A DNA stretch of 64,000 nt from Streptomyces sp. NBC_00659 (GCF_036226925.1 NZ_CP109031.1:62001-126000); one strand, 5' to 3'. Counted from the stretch's first letter, positions 47,608 through 55,279 are shown. The notes: generated by a model not told the origin, from the sequence alone. Numbers and translations are program-made.

Positions 47608-47647
47608 ACCAGGGCCCCGTCACCGCCACCGGTGACGGGGCCCTGGT
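47608..47647 (+). terminator. Hairpin terminator after the SWIM gene
   Basis: A perfect 17-bp stem (ACCAGGGCCCCGTCACC and its complement) with a 6-nt loop, 11 bp past the stop. Confidence 0.75.
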
Positions 47648-47666
47648 GCTGCAGGTGCACCGTGAC

Positions 47667-47684
47667 TCGATCAATCCTCCAGAC
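47667..47684 (+). promoter_or_regulatory. Candidate SARP operator upstream of the adenylation/trp-like operon
   Basis: TCGATCA at 47667 and TCCAGAC at 47678, 11 bp apart, 82 and 71 bp before the TTG start. The third position is degenerate. Confidence 0.5.
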
Positions 47685-47748
47685 CACCCCCGCACGATCG
47701 GGACCGAAGACCACCGCACGGTGCGAAACGGGATCAGGGGGAGGGAAC

Positions 47749-49266
47749 TTGAACGGCAGCGCAGGCAGGACGCAGGTCGCGCCCGGACACGTCGCGGCAC
47801 ACCGTCGCACCCTCCTCGGCGGTGTCCTGGAACAGGCGCGGCGAACCCCGCACGCGACCGCACTGGTGTGGCGGGACGAGGAGATCGGCTACGGAGCGCT
47901 GCTGCGCAGCGCGGAGCACGAGCGGGCCCGCCTGGCGCACCTGCCGGGCGACGCACCCATCGCCGTGCCCGCCGTGAAGTCGCCCGCCACCATCGCCCTG
48001 GTCCTGGCCTGTCTGCTGGAGCGCCGGCCGGTGCTGCTGGCGGCCGCCACGCTCGGCCGGGACGCCGTCGGCCTGCTGCACGAGCAGGCCGGCGTACAAA
48101 AGGCGCTGCGGCCCGACGACGGTCCCCCTGCGCGCGGGGCGAGCACCCCGCGGCCTCCCGCGCCGCCCACCGGCCGGCCCGCCCTGCTGCTCACCACCTC
48201 CGGCTCCACCGGAACCCCGAAGATCGTCCCGCTGGACGTGGCGGCACTGGACGCCTTCACCGGCTGGGCCGCCGACGCCTTCGGCATCGGCCCGGGCACC
48301 ACGGTCCTCAACTACGCGCCGCTCAACTTCGACCTGTGTCTGCTCGACGTGTGGGCCACCCTCGCGCACGGCGGCCGGGCCGTCCTCGTCGAGGCCGACC
48401 ACGCCCTGGACGGTCCCCGCCTGCTGAATCTGCTGACCCGGCATCAGGTCCGGGTCGTCCAGGCCGTACCCATGTTCTTCCGGCTGCTCGCCGACGCAGC
48501 GGACACCGCCGGGGTGGTCCTGCCCGCCGTACGGCACGCCATGTTCACCGGTGACGCCATGCCCGGGCCGCTGCTCGCCCGGCTGCCGGGCCTGCTGCCC
48601 GGCGCCCGGCTGCACAGCATCTACGGGTGCACCGAGACCAATGACAGCTTCGTGTACGAGGTGAGCGCGAAAGACGCGGCGGGCGGCGGCCCGCTGCCGC
48701 TGGGCCGGCCGCTGCCCGGCGCCGGTGCGCTCGTCGTCACGGACGAGGGCACGGTACTGGCCGGGCCCGGCGCCGGCGAACTGCTCGTCTCCACCGCCTT
48801 CCAGACCCGCGGCTACCTGGGCCCGGCGGCCGCCGCGCAGGCGTTCGTACCGCATCCGGCACGCGACGACGGCCGGCGCTACTTCCGCAGCGGCGACCTG
48901 GTGCGCCGGCACACGGACGGCTCCCTCACCCTCGAGGGCCGCACCGACGCGCAGGTCAAGGTGCGCGGGGTGCGGGTCAACGCCCAGGAGGTGGAGCACG
49001 TCCTGCTCGGCCACCACGAGGTCACCGAGGCGGCCGTCCTGGCCCTGCCCGACCCGGTCGCCGGACGGCTGCTGCACGCGCTGGTACGGCGTGCACCGGG
49101 CTCCGGCCTCACCAGCCTGACGCTGCGCGGGCATCTGGCCCGCCGGCTCCCCCGGGCGGCGGTTCCGTCGGGCCTGCGGATCGTCGACGACCCGCTGCCC
49201 AGGACTTCCACCGGCAAGGTCGACCGCGACCTGGTCGCTTCGGCCCACTTCACCAAGGAGAACTGA
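47749..49266 (+). CDS. Discrete adenylation enzyme (NRPS-type A domain)
   Basis: A 505-residue freestanding A domain. A3 is TTSGSTGTPK (about 149-158), the binding-pocket region reads NFDLCLLDVW with Asp at 195 in the position that holds an amino group, A5 is YGCTETND, A7 is YFRSGDLVRR and A10 is PRTSTGKVDRD. It activates a carboxylic acid as the adenylate and loads it onto the carrier encoded 1 nt downstream. The TTG start has a strong GGAGGG site. Neighbours suggest nicotinate or a derived unit, as in kosinostatin; the retained Asp also fits an amino acid such as proline. Confidence 0.88.
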   Translation: MNGSAGRTQVAPGHVAAHRRTLLGGVLEQARRTPHATALVWRDEEIGYGALLRSAEHERARLAHLPGDAPIAVPAVKSPATIALVLACLLERRPVLLAAATLGRDAVGLLHEQAGVQKALRPDDGPPARGASTPRPPAPPTGRPALLLTTSGSTGTPKIVPLDVAALDAFTGWAADAFGIGPGTTVLNYAPLNFDLCLLDVWATLAHGGRAVLVEADHALDGPRLLNLLTRHQVRVVQAVPMFFRLLADAADTAGVVLPAVRHAMFTGDAMPGPLLARLPGLLPGARLHSIYGCTETNDSFVYEVSAKDAAGGGPLPLGRPLPGAGALVVTDEGTVLAGPGAGELLVSTAFQTRGYLGPAAAAQAFVPHPARDDGRRYFRSGDLVRRHTDGSLTLEGRTDAQVKVRGVRVNAQEVEHVLLGHHEVTEAAVLALPDPVAGRLLHALVRRAPGSGLTSLTLRGHLARRLPRAAVPSGLRIVDDPLPRTSTGKVDRDLVASAHFTKEN

Positions 49267-49267
49267 C

Positions 49268-49531
49268 ATGGACTACGCCCAGGCCGTCAAGGAGTTCGTC
49301 CTCAGGGAGTTCCTGCCGGACGTGCCCGCGGACGACCTCGCCGACGACCTCGACCTGATGGCGAACGGCGTCATCGACAGCCTCGGGCTGCTCAAGGTGA
49401 TCGCCTGGCTGGAGGACCGCTACGGCGTCGACACCGATGCCGTGGACCTCGACCCCGAGTCCTTCACCTCCGTCGCGGCGATCGCCGCGTTCCTCACCGA
49501 CGCGCCGCGCGAGCACGTGGGGGCCGAGTAG
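49268..49531 (+). CDS. Discrete peptidyl carrier protein
   Basis: An 87-residue carrier protein with the phosphopantetheine Ser at about 38 in NGVIDSLGLLKVIAWLE. It differs from the PKS ACP (YDSLAVLQ) and is of the stand-alone PltL/DltC-like type. It follows the adenylation gene after 1 nt and precedes the TrpD-like gene by 2 nt, so the substrate is probably processed while tethered to it. The local Sfp-type transferase could activate it. Confidence 0.9.
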   Translation: MDYAQAVKEFVLREFLPDVPADDLADDLDLMANGVIDSLGLLKVIAWLEDRYGVDTDAVDLDPESFTSVAAIAAFLTDAPREHVGAE

Positions 49532-49533
49532 TC

Positions 49534-50580
49534 ATGCACGAGGCCGTCGTCGCGCTCATCGGCCGGGACCGTCCCGTTCAGCTGCCGGTGTGGCGGTCGT
49601 TCTGGGACCAGCTGCACGCCGGTGACCTGCGCCGGGGTGAGGCCACGGCCCTGCTCGCCTCGCTGTCGACCCGGATGCCGGACCCGGTCACGCTGTGCGC
49701 GTTGCTGGACTCGCTGGCCGAGCGCAGGCCCCTGCGCCCGGCGGACGCGTTCGCGGATGCCGTGAACATCGTCGGCACCGGGGGCGGGCCGCGTACCTTC
49801 AACATCTCCACGGCGGCCGCCTTCGTGGCGGCGGCGATGGGCGTCCGGGTCGTCAAGACCGGCTCTCGCGCCTACACCGGCAGCTGCGGCTCCCTGGACC
49901 TGCTCGAGCGGCTCGGCATCGCGGCGACGACGTCGTACGAGCAGACCCAGGACACCCTGGAGCGCTGCGGCGTCGCCTTCGCCGGGTACTTCGTGTACCC
50001 CGCGGAGATCGCGTTGCTCGCCCGGGCCGTCGTGCCGCTGGACATGCGGCGGCTGGGGTCGATCGTCAACACGCTCGGCCCCCTGCTCGCCGACGTGGCG
50101 GTGCGCGCCCAGGTGAGCGGGGTGTCCCGCCCGGAGGCGCTCGAGGGGCTGCGGCAGGCGGCCGCGCACGTCTCGCGTGCCACGGGCCGGACGGTGTGGC
50201 TGGCCGACAACGACGCCGGCGCCGACGAGCTGCTGGCGTTCACCGCCAACCGGGTGCGGTGCTACGAGGACGGCGCCGAGGACGAGTTCACCCTGCGGCC
50301 CGCCGCGCTGGGCCTGGGGCCGGGCCGGCTGGCGGATCTGAGCCGTCCCGGGGGAGGCGGTGTGCAGGACGCCGTGGATCTCTTCCTGGAGGTCCTCGCC
50401 GGACGCGGCACCCCCGCCGCCACCGAAACCGTCTGCCTCAACGCGGCCGCCCTGGCGGTGGCGGGCCGGCTCACCGGCGACTGGCACGAGGCACTGCGCG
50501 CCGCCCGCTCCACGCTGCACGACGGCGCGGCGCTGTCGTTGGTCGACCGGCTGCGCACGCGGGAGGCGGCTCATGCCTGA
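49534..50580 (+). CDS. TrpD-like phosphoribosyltransferase with altered amine-binding site
   Basis: A 348-residue homologue of anthranilate phosphoribosyltransferase. The PRPP region FNIST (89-93) is intact, but GTGGD is GTGGG (81-85), and the anthranilate-binding motif KHGNR reads KTGSR (108-112), replacing both the His and the Asn that contact anthranilate; the following SS is TG. It should still attach phosphoribose to an amine nitrogen, but probably not to anthranilate. In the kosinostatin model an enzyme of this kind N-ribosylates a nicotinate-derived ring. Its stop overlaps the TrpA-like start by 8 bp. Confidence 0.85.
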   Translation: MHEAVVALIGRDRPVQLPVWRSFWDQLHAGDLRRGEATALLASLSTRMPDPVTLCALLDSLAERRPLRPADAFADAVNIVGTGGGPRTFNISTAAAFVAAAMGVRVVKTGSRAYTGSCGSLDLLERLGIAATTSYEQTQDTLERCGVAFAGYFVYPAEIALLARAVVPLDMRRLGSIVNTLGPLLADVAVRAQVSGVSRPEALEGLRQAAAHVSRATGRTVWLADNDAGADELLAFTANRVRCYEDGAEDEFTLRPAALGLGPGRLADLSRPGGGGVQDAVDLFLEVLAGRGTPAATETVCLNAAALAVAGRLTGDWHEALRAARSTLHDGAALSLVDRLRTREAAHA

Positions 50581-51658
50581 GCGACTCCTGCCCACGGTCC
50601 CGGTGTCGGGCCTGGCTCCGGACGCTGTGCCCGGAGTGGCGTCCTTGTCCCTGGCGTCCTGCCGGAGCGCCGGGTCCGCCGCGCCGGTGGGGCCTTCGCC
50701 CGAAAGGCCTGGGGAGCGTCGCCCGGCTTGCGGGCCGGACGGAGACGGCCGGCCGGCGGGTGAGGGCCGGGGAGCCCGGGGCAGAGTTCCCGGGGACGCA
50801 CACCCCCACGCACCGGCCGACACGGGCGAGTTCTTCGCGCGCCGCCGTCCGGGCCGCCCGGGACTCGCCGTGTTCGTCAACGCGGGCGACCCGCCGCTCG
50901 ACATCCTGGCGGACCTCGCCGCGATGCTCGACGACAGTGACGTCGACTGCCTCGAACTGGCCGTCCCCTTCCCCGGCTCCGTCACCGACGGCCCGGTCGT
51001 CCGCCGCAGCGCGGACCGCGCACTGGCGAGCGGTGTCACCCTCGACGCCGTGCTCGACGCGGTGACAGCCATACGTCCCACCCTGCGCCGTCTGCGCATC
51101 GCCCTGCTCGCCGACTGGAGTCACACCGTCAGGGGCCGCGACCCGGGCGGCTTCGCCCGCGCCCTGGCCGACGCGGGCTGCGACGGGCTGCTGCTGCACG
51201 GCCTGCCGCCCCGGCTGCGGGCCGCCCACTACGAGGCCGCACAGCTGGCCGGCCTGCCGCTGGTCACCACCTGTTACGCCGTCTCCGGCCGGGCAACGGT
51301 GGCCGAGGCCGCACAGCACGCCTCCGCCTACCTCTACCTGGTCGCCCACTACGGCCGCAGCGGCACCACCGCCGCCCCGGACCACGACCGGCTCGCCGCG
51401 GCACTCGCCGAGGTGCGCGCCGCCACCCGCGTGCCGGTCGCCGTCGGTTTCGGTGTCCGCACCCGGGCCGACATCGCCGCTCTGGAGAAGCTGGGCGCGG
51501 ACGCCGCCGTCGTGGGCAGCGCCGGTGTCGCCCGTATCGAACAGGCCCTGGCCGAACGGCGCGACCCCGTGCGGGAGTTCGCCTCCTTCGTGGCCGGGCT
51601 GCGCGGCCCGGCCGCCCACCACCGTCATCACCGTACGACTGGAGGAAGCCACACATGA
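50573..51658 (+). CDS. TrpA-like aldolase (tryptophan synthase alpha homologue) with N-terminal extension
   Basis: A 361-residue protein. The TIM barrel starts near residue 84 and keeps the catalytic Glu128 (CLELAVPF) and Asp139 (VTDGP). The usual PFSDP is PFPGS. The late motifs YLYLVAHYGRSG and VAVGFGVRTRAD are typical. TrpA performs a retro-aldol loss of glyceraldehyde 3-phosphate. No TrpB is present, so it acts alone, like the plant BX1-type enzymes. The first 83 residues are Pro/Gly/Arg-rich and have no counterpart in TrpA. Confidence 0.85.
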   Translation: MPERLLPTVPVSGLAPDAVPGVASLSLASCRSAGSAAPVGPSPERPGERRPACGPDGDGRPAGEGRGARGRVPGDAHPHAPADTGEFFARRRPGRPGLAVFVNAGDPPLDILADLAAMLDDSDVDCLELAVPFPGSVTDGPVVRRSADRALASGVTLDAVLDAVTAIRPTLRRLRIALLADWSHTVRGRDPGGFARALADAGCDGLLLHGLPPRLRAAHYEAAQLAGLPLVTTCYAVSGRATVAEAAQHASAYLYLVAHYGRSGTTAAPDHDRLAAALAEVRAATRVPVAVGFGVRTRADIAALEKLGADAAVVGSAGVARIEQALAERRDPVREFASFVAGLRGPAAHHRHHRTTGGSHT

Positions 51659-52029
51659 TCGTGCGAAACATCGACAGTGTCCGCTGCGTCGACTGGGGCA
51701 ACGGCCTCAGCCGCCGCTTCCTCACCGAGTCCGACGGCCTCGGCTACACCGTCACCGACACGATCGTACGGGCCGGGACCAAGTCACGGCTGGAGTACCG
51801 CCGTCACCTGGAGGCCTGCTACTGCATCGCGGGCAACGGCGAGATCATCGACATGAACGGCGACTCCCACCCCATCACGCCGGGCACCCTGTACGCCCTG
51901 GACCAGCACGACGCGCACTGGCTGATCGCCTCTCCGCAGGAGGACCTGCGCCTGGTGTGCATGTTCACCCCGGCGCTGCGCGGCGACGAGCGCCACGATC
52001 TCGACTCGTCCGGGTTCTCCCAGTACTGA
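51655..52029 (+). CDS. EctC-like cupin (ectoine synthase homologue) without ectABD
   Basis: A 124-residue cupin that matches ectoine synthase along its whole length. The metal ligands of EctC are conserved as Glu53, Tyr80 and His88 (HLEACYC, LYALDQHDAHW), and the substrate residues Cys, Phe, Glu and His appear in VCMFTPALRGDERHD. EctC closes N-acetyl-diaminobutyrate to a cyclic amidine with loss of water. No ectA, ectB or ectD gene is present. In this operon a dehydrating cyclisation that forms a bicyclic amidine is an attractive role. It is coupled to its neighbours by 4-bp and 1-bp overlaps. Confidence 0.88.
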   Translation: MIVRNIDSVRCVDWGNGLSRRFLTESDGLGYTVTDTIVRAGTKSRLEYRRHLEACYCIAGNGEIIDMNGDSHPITPGTLYALDQHDAHWLIASPQEDLRLVCMFTPALRGDERHDLDSSGFSQY

Positions 52030-53168
52030 TGATCACCTGGACCGAGGACCAGCAGCGGCTGCGCGAGGGGCTGGCGCCCCTGCTGGAGAAGCTCAGCTGC
52101 GGACATCTCGAGCGTGACGCCCAGGCCGCCTTCCCCCGCGCGCAGTGGGACCTGCTGCGCGCGACGGGGATCCTGGGCCTGCCCTTCGACGAGCGGTGGG
52201 GCGGGCTCGGCCAGGACCTGCTGACCACGATGTACGTCCTGGAGGGGCTGGGCCTGGGCTGCCGCGACGCGGGGCTGAACTTCTCCGTGTGCAGCCATCT
52301 GGTCAGCACCGGCGTCCCCCTGCACCGGTTCGGCTCACAGCTGCTCAAGGACCGTTATCTGCCCGGGCTGTGCTCCGGCGACCTGATCGGCGCCCATGCG
52401 ATCAGCGAGCCCGACAGCGGTTCGGACGCGCTGGCGATGCGCACCCGGGCCCAGCGGGACGGCGACGGCTTCGTCCTGACCGGCAGCAAGGCGTTCGTCA
52501 GCAACGGCCCGGTCGCCGATGTCATCACCGTGTACGCCCGCACCAGCGACCGCCCCGGCCCGCTGAGCGTGACCGCGTTCCTCGTCGACCGTGACACGCC
52601 CGGCCTGAGCGTCGGGCCGCCGGTGGCGAAGATGGGCCTGCGCACCTCCCCGCTGTGCGAGCTGTTCTTCGACGGGTGCCGCATCCCGGCCACGCAGGTC
52701 GTGGGCCGCACCGGCGGCGGCTTCCTCGTCCTGGACCACGTGATGCGCTGGGAGATCCTGTGCTCCTTCGTCGTCAACGCCGGGGAGATGCGCGACCGGG
52801 TCGAGCGCTGCGCGCAATACGCCCGCACCCGTACCCAGTTCGGGCAGCCGATCGGCTCCTACCAGGCCGTCTCCCACCGGATCGTGGACATGGAGATCGG
52901 GGTGGAGACAGCCCGGCACTGGCTGTACTCGGCCGCCCGCAAGCTGGCCGCGGGCGAGAACGTCACCCGTGACATCGCGATCGCCAAACTCCTCACCAGC
53001 GAGGCCAACGTGGCCTCGGCGCTCGCCGCCGTGCAGATCTTCGGAGGCAACGGCTACATGGCCGAGTACGGCATCGAGAAGGAGCTGCGCAACTCGGTCG
53101 CCGGGACCATCTACTCCGGTACGTCCGAGATCCAGCGCAACCGCATCGCCTCGATGCTCGGCCTGTGA
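52029..53168 (+). CDS. Acyl-CoA dehydrogenase-like enzyme acting on the carrier-bound unit
   Basis: A 379-residue flavoprotein of the normal family length, similar to PltE/RedW-type enzymes that act on carrier-bound substrates. The FAD region includes AHAISEPDSGSDA and the C-terminal QIFGGNGYMAEYGIEKELRN. The catalytic Glu of the common YEGTSxIQ motif is Ser (IYSGTSEIQ). It may therefore work as a reductase, for example on a nicotinoyl thioester, or use a base elsewhere. It starts in the stop codon of the EctC-like gene. Confidence 0.85.
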   Translation: MITWTEDQQRLREGLAPLLEKLSCGHLERDAQAAFPRAQWDLLRATGILGLPFDERWGGLGQDLLTTMYVLEGLGLGCRDAGLNFSVCSHLVSTGVPLHRFGSQLLKDRYLPGLCSGDLIGAHAISEPDSGSDALAMRTRAQRDGDGFVLTGSKAFVSNGPVADVITVYARTSDRPGPLSVTAFLVDRDTPGLSVGPPVAKMGLRTSPLCELFFDGCRIPATQVVGRTGGGFLVLDHVMRWEILCSFVVNAGEMRDRVERCAQYARTRTQFGQPIGSYQAVSHRIVDMEIGVETARHWLYSAARKLAAGENVTRDIAIAKLLTSEANVASALAAVQIFGGNGYMAEYGIEKELRNSVAGTIYSGTSEIQRNRIASMLGL

Positions 53169-53206
53169 GACACCCTCGACACCCGACGGAAGCGGAACCC
53201 GCCATC

Positions 53207-53902
53207 ATGACGCCCCTGCAGCCCAGCCCCGGATCCGGTGCCCGAGCCGCCCTGGCGGCAACCGAGTTCATCGACCACGACAGCCCCGAGGTGCACGCGT
53301 TCGTCCGCCAGGCGCTGCCGGCGGGCGCCCGCACGCCCACCGAGCGGGCGGTGGCCCTGTACTACGCCGTGCGGGACGGCATCCGCTACGAGGTGTACGG
53401 CGCGGATCTCTCCCGTGCGGGGCTGCGCGCGAGCCGGGTCGTGCGCACCGGCTCGGGCATGTGCCTGCACAAGTCGGTGCTCTACGCGGCCGCTCTGCGC
53501 TCGCTCGGCATCCCGGCCCGCCTGGTCCTGACCGACGTCCGCAATCATCTGGCGTCCGAGCGGCTCAAGCAGCTGCTGGGCGGGGACGTGTTCCACCACC
53601 ACGGGCTGACCGCGCTGCGTCTGAACGGACGCTGGACGAAGGCGACCCCGGTGTTCAATAAAACCCTGTGCCGCCTGTACCGGATGGCACCGCTGGACTT
53701 CGACGGCATGGCCGACAGCCTCCATCACCCCTTCGACCTGCAGGGCCGGCGTCAGATGGAGTTCCTGCGCGAGCACGGCGAGTTCGACGACCTTCCCTAC
53801 GAGCGGGTGATCGGCGAGCTGCGGGCCGCCCACCCGCGGCTGTTCGACGCCGGCGGGGAGCGGTTGGCGAAAGGGTCTTTGGTACGGGAGGCGGCCGCAT
53901 AG
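53207..53902 (+). CDS. Transglutaminase-like protein
   Basis: A 231-residue protein with a transglutaminase/protease core: Cys in GSGMCLHKSVLYAAALRSLGIPARLV, His in FHHHGLTALRLNGRW and, where Asp is expected, KATPVFN, so the third triad residue is not obvious. A relative, AdmF of andrimid, makes an amide bond between carrier-bound acyl groups, so a role in joining or releasing the tethered unit is possible. ATG 53207 is preferred (GGAAGCGGAA upstream); GTG 53165 overlapping the previous stop is an alternative. It ends in the TrpF-like start. Confidence 0.75.
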   Translation: MTPLQPSPGSGARAALAATEFIDHDSPEVHAFVRQALPAGARTPTERAVALYYAVRDGIRYEVYGADLSRAGLRASRVVRTGSGMCLHKSVLYAAALRSLGIPARLVLTDVRNHLASERLKQLLGGDVFHHHGLTALRLNGRWTKATPVFNKTLCRLYRMAPLDFDGMADSLHHPFDLQGRRQMEFLREHGEFDDLPYERVIGELRAAHPRLFDAGGERLAKGSLVREAAA

Positions 53903-54570
53903 TGCTGGTCAAGTTCTGCGGTGCCACGACCGCCGCCGAGGTGCGGGGTGTCGCCGACGCGGGGGCGGATCTGGTCGGGCTGTGGCACGGCGTTGCGGGA
54001 GGGGCCGCCGACCTGTCCGTGCCCCGGCTGGCCGAGCTGGCGGCCCAGGCACGGGCGACGGGCCGGCTGGAGGCGGTGCTGGTCACCTTCGGCTCCGACG
54101 CCAAGGCGCTGGCCCGGCTGACCGCCGACGGCGGACCGTCGTGGGTGCAGCTGCACGGCTACCAGCCGCCCGCGACGGTGCGCGCCCTGCGCGCACTGGT
54201 CCCCGAGGGGGTACGCATCGTCAAGGTCCTGCACGTGCGGGGCGAGTCCTGTGTGGAGGCGACGCTGATCGGCGCGTACGAACGCGCCGGCACGGACTGC
54301 TTCCTGCTGGACGCGGTCACCGCGGACGGGCGGACCGGCAGTACGGCGGTGAGTCTGGACGACGCCGCGGTGACGCGCCTGGCCGGCCGGATGACACGCC
54401 CTTTCCTGCTGGCGGGCGGGCTGCGGGCGGACAACCGCGACCGGTTCGCCGGCTCCGTCGCCCACCCCCGGTTCCTGGGCATCGACGTGGACTCCGCCGC
54501 GCGCGGCCCCGACGGGCTGCTGTCGGCGGGCAACGCGGCGGCGGTGGCCGAGGGCTGGAGGACGCCGTGA
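53902..54570 (+). CDS. TrpF-like phosphoribosyl isomerase
   Basis: A 222-residue homologue of phosphoribosylanthranilate isomerase. The general base Cys6 (KFCGATT) and the general acid Asp137 (FLLDAVTADGRTGS) are conserved, as is VQLHG (82-86). It should open an N-linked phosphoribose by the Amadori rearrangement to the 1-deoxyribulose form. It follows the transglutaminase-like gene without a gap and overlaps the TrpC-like gene by 4 bp. The substrate is inferred to be the product of the TrpD-like enzyme. Confidence 0.88.
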   Translation: MLVKFCGATTAAEVRGVADAGADLVGLWHGVAGGAADLSVPRLAELAAQARATGRLEAVLVTFGSDAKALARLTADGGPSWVQLHGYQPPATVRALRALVPEGVRIVKVLHVRGESCVEATLIGAYERAGTDCFLLDAVTADGRTGSTAVSLDDAAVTRLAGRMTRPFLLAGGLRADNRDRFAGSVAHPRFLGIDVDSAARGPDGLLSAGNAAAVAEGWRTP

Positions 54571-55274
54571 CGTTCACCCGGGCGCTGACGGCGGCCGCCC
54601 GCCCCGTGATCATGGAGGTCAAGCGGCGGGACGCGAGCGGCACCGACCTCATGGGGGCGCGAACGGTCGCCGAGGTCGTCGCCGCGTACGAGGAGGCCGG
54701 GGCGCCGTGCATCTCGGTGGTCACCGGCCGCTGGTTCGGCGGCAGCGAGGATCTGCTGCGCCAGGTCGCCGCGCGCACCGGCCTGCCGCTGCTGCGCAAG
54801 GACTTCGTCACCTCGCGGCGCCAGCTGGCGCGCACCCGCGAACTCGGCGCCTCGGCGGTGCTGTTGACGGTCAAGGTGCTGCCCGCCGACGTCCTGGCGA
54901 GGCTGGTGGACCATGCGCTCGAGCTGGGGCTGACCCCGTTCGTGGAGGTCGCCGACGCGGCCGAGGCGGCTGCGGTGCCCCGGGCGGACGCGTGCGTGGT
55001 CGCCGTCAACAACAAGGACATCGCCACCCGTGAGCGGCTGCCCGGCGACCTCGAGCGCAGCGCCGCCCTGCTGCCCGTCGTACGGGGCACCGGCGCCCGC
55101 TGCGCGGTCAGCGCGAGCGGCATCACCGACCCCCTCGACGCGGCACGCCTGCTCGACACGGGCTTCGAGGGCCTGCTCGTCGGTACGGGGCTGCTGCGCG
55201 TGTCGCACCCGAAGCGGTGGTGCGCGGCCGTGGACAGGGCACGGGCCGGCCGGCGACAGGCCGGACGGCCCTGA
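54567..55274 (+). CDS. TrpC-like indole-glycerol-phosphate synthase homologue with changed active site
   Basis: A 235-residue TIM barrel. Glu17 and Lys19 (MEVKR), Lys78 (LLRKDF), Glu127 (PFVEVAD) and Asn148 (VNNKD) match the catalytic set of TrpC with the right spacing. Two sites differ: the SPSKG loop is DASGTD (22-27), and the ESG motif is ASG (183-185), losing a conserved Glu. The enzyme should decarboxylate and close a five-membered ring on an Amadori product, here probably a pyrrole ring on a non-anthranilate amine. It is the last gene of the operon. Confidence 0.87.
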   Translation: MTFTRALTAAARPVIMEVKRRDASGTDLMGARTVAEVVAAYEEAGAPCISVVTGRWFGGSEDLLRQVAARTGLPLLRKDFVTSRRQLARTRELGASAVLLTVKVLPADVLARLVDHALELGLTPFVEVADAAEAAAVPRADACVVAVNNKDIATRERLPGDLERSAALLPVVRGTGARCAVSASGITDPLDAARLLDTGFEGLLVGTGLLRVSHPKRWCAAVDRARAGRRQAGRP

Positions 55275-55279
55275 AGGGG

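Noticed and set aside
51655..52029. Ectoine (osmolyte) biosynthesis locus
   Set aside because: Only an EctC homologue is present; ectA, ectB and ectD are missing and the gene is inside the trp-like operon.
47749..53168. Pyrrole-2-carboxyl unit from proline (PltF/PltL/PltE type)
   Set aside because: A domain, PCP and acyl-CoA dehydrogenase fit, and the binding-pocket Asp is compatible, but this would not explain TrpA/C/D/F and EctC-like genes in the same operon. Kept as the main alternative.
49534..55274. Extra tryptophan supply genes for a Trp-containing peptide
   Set aside because: There is no TrpE and no TrpB, and the TrpD and TrpC active sites are altered, so simple Trp overproduction is less likely than a dedicated pathway.
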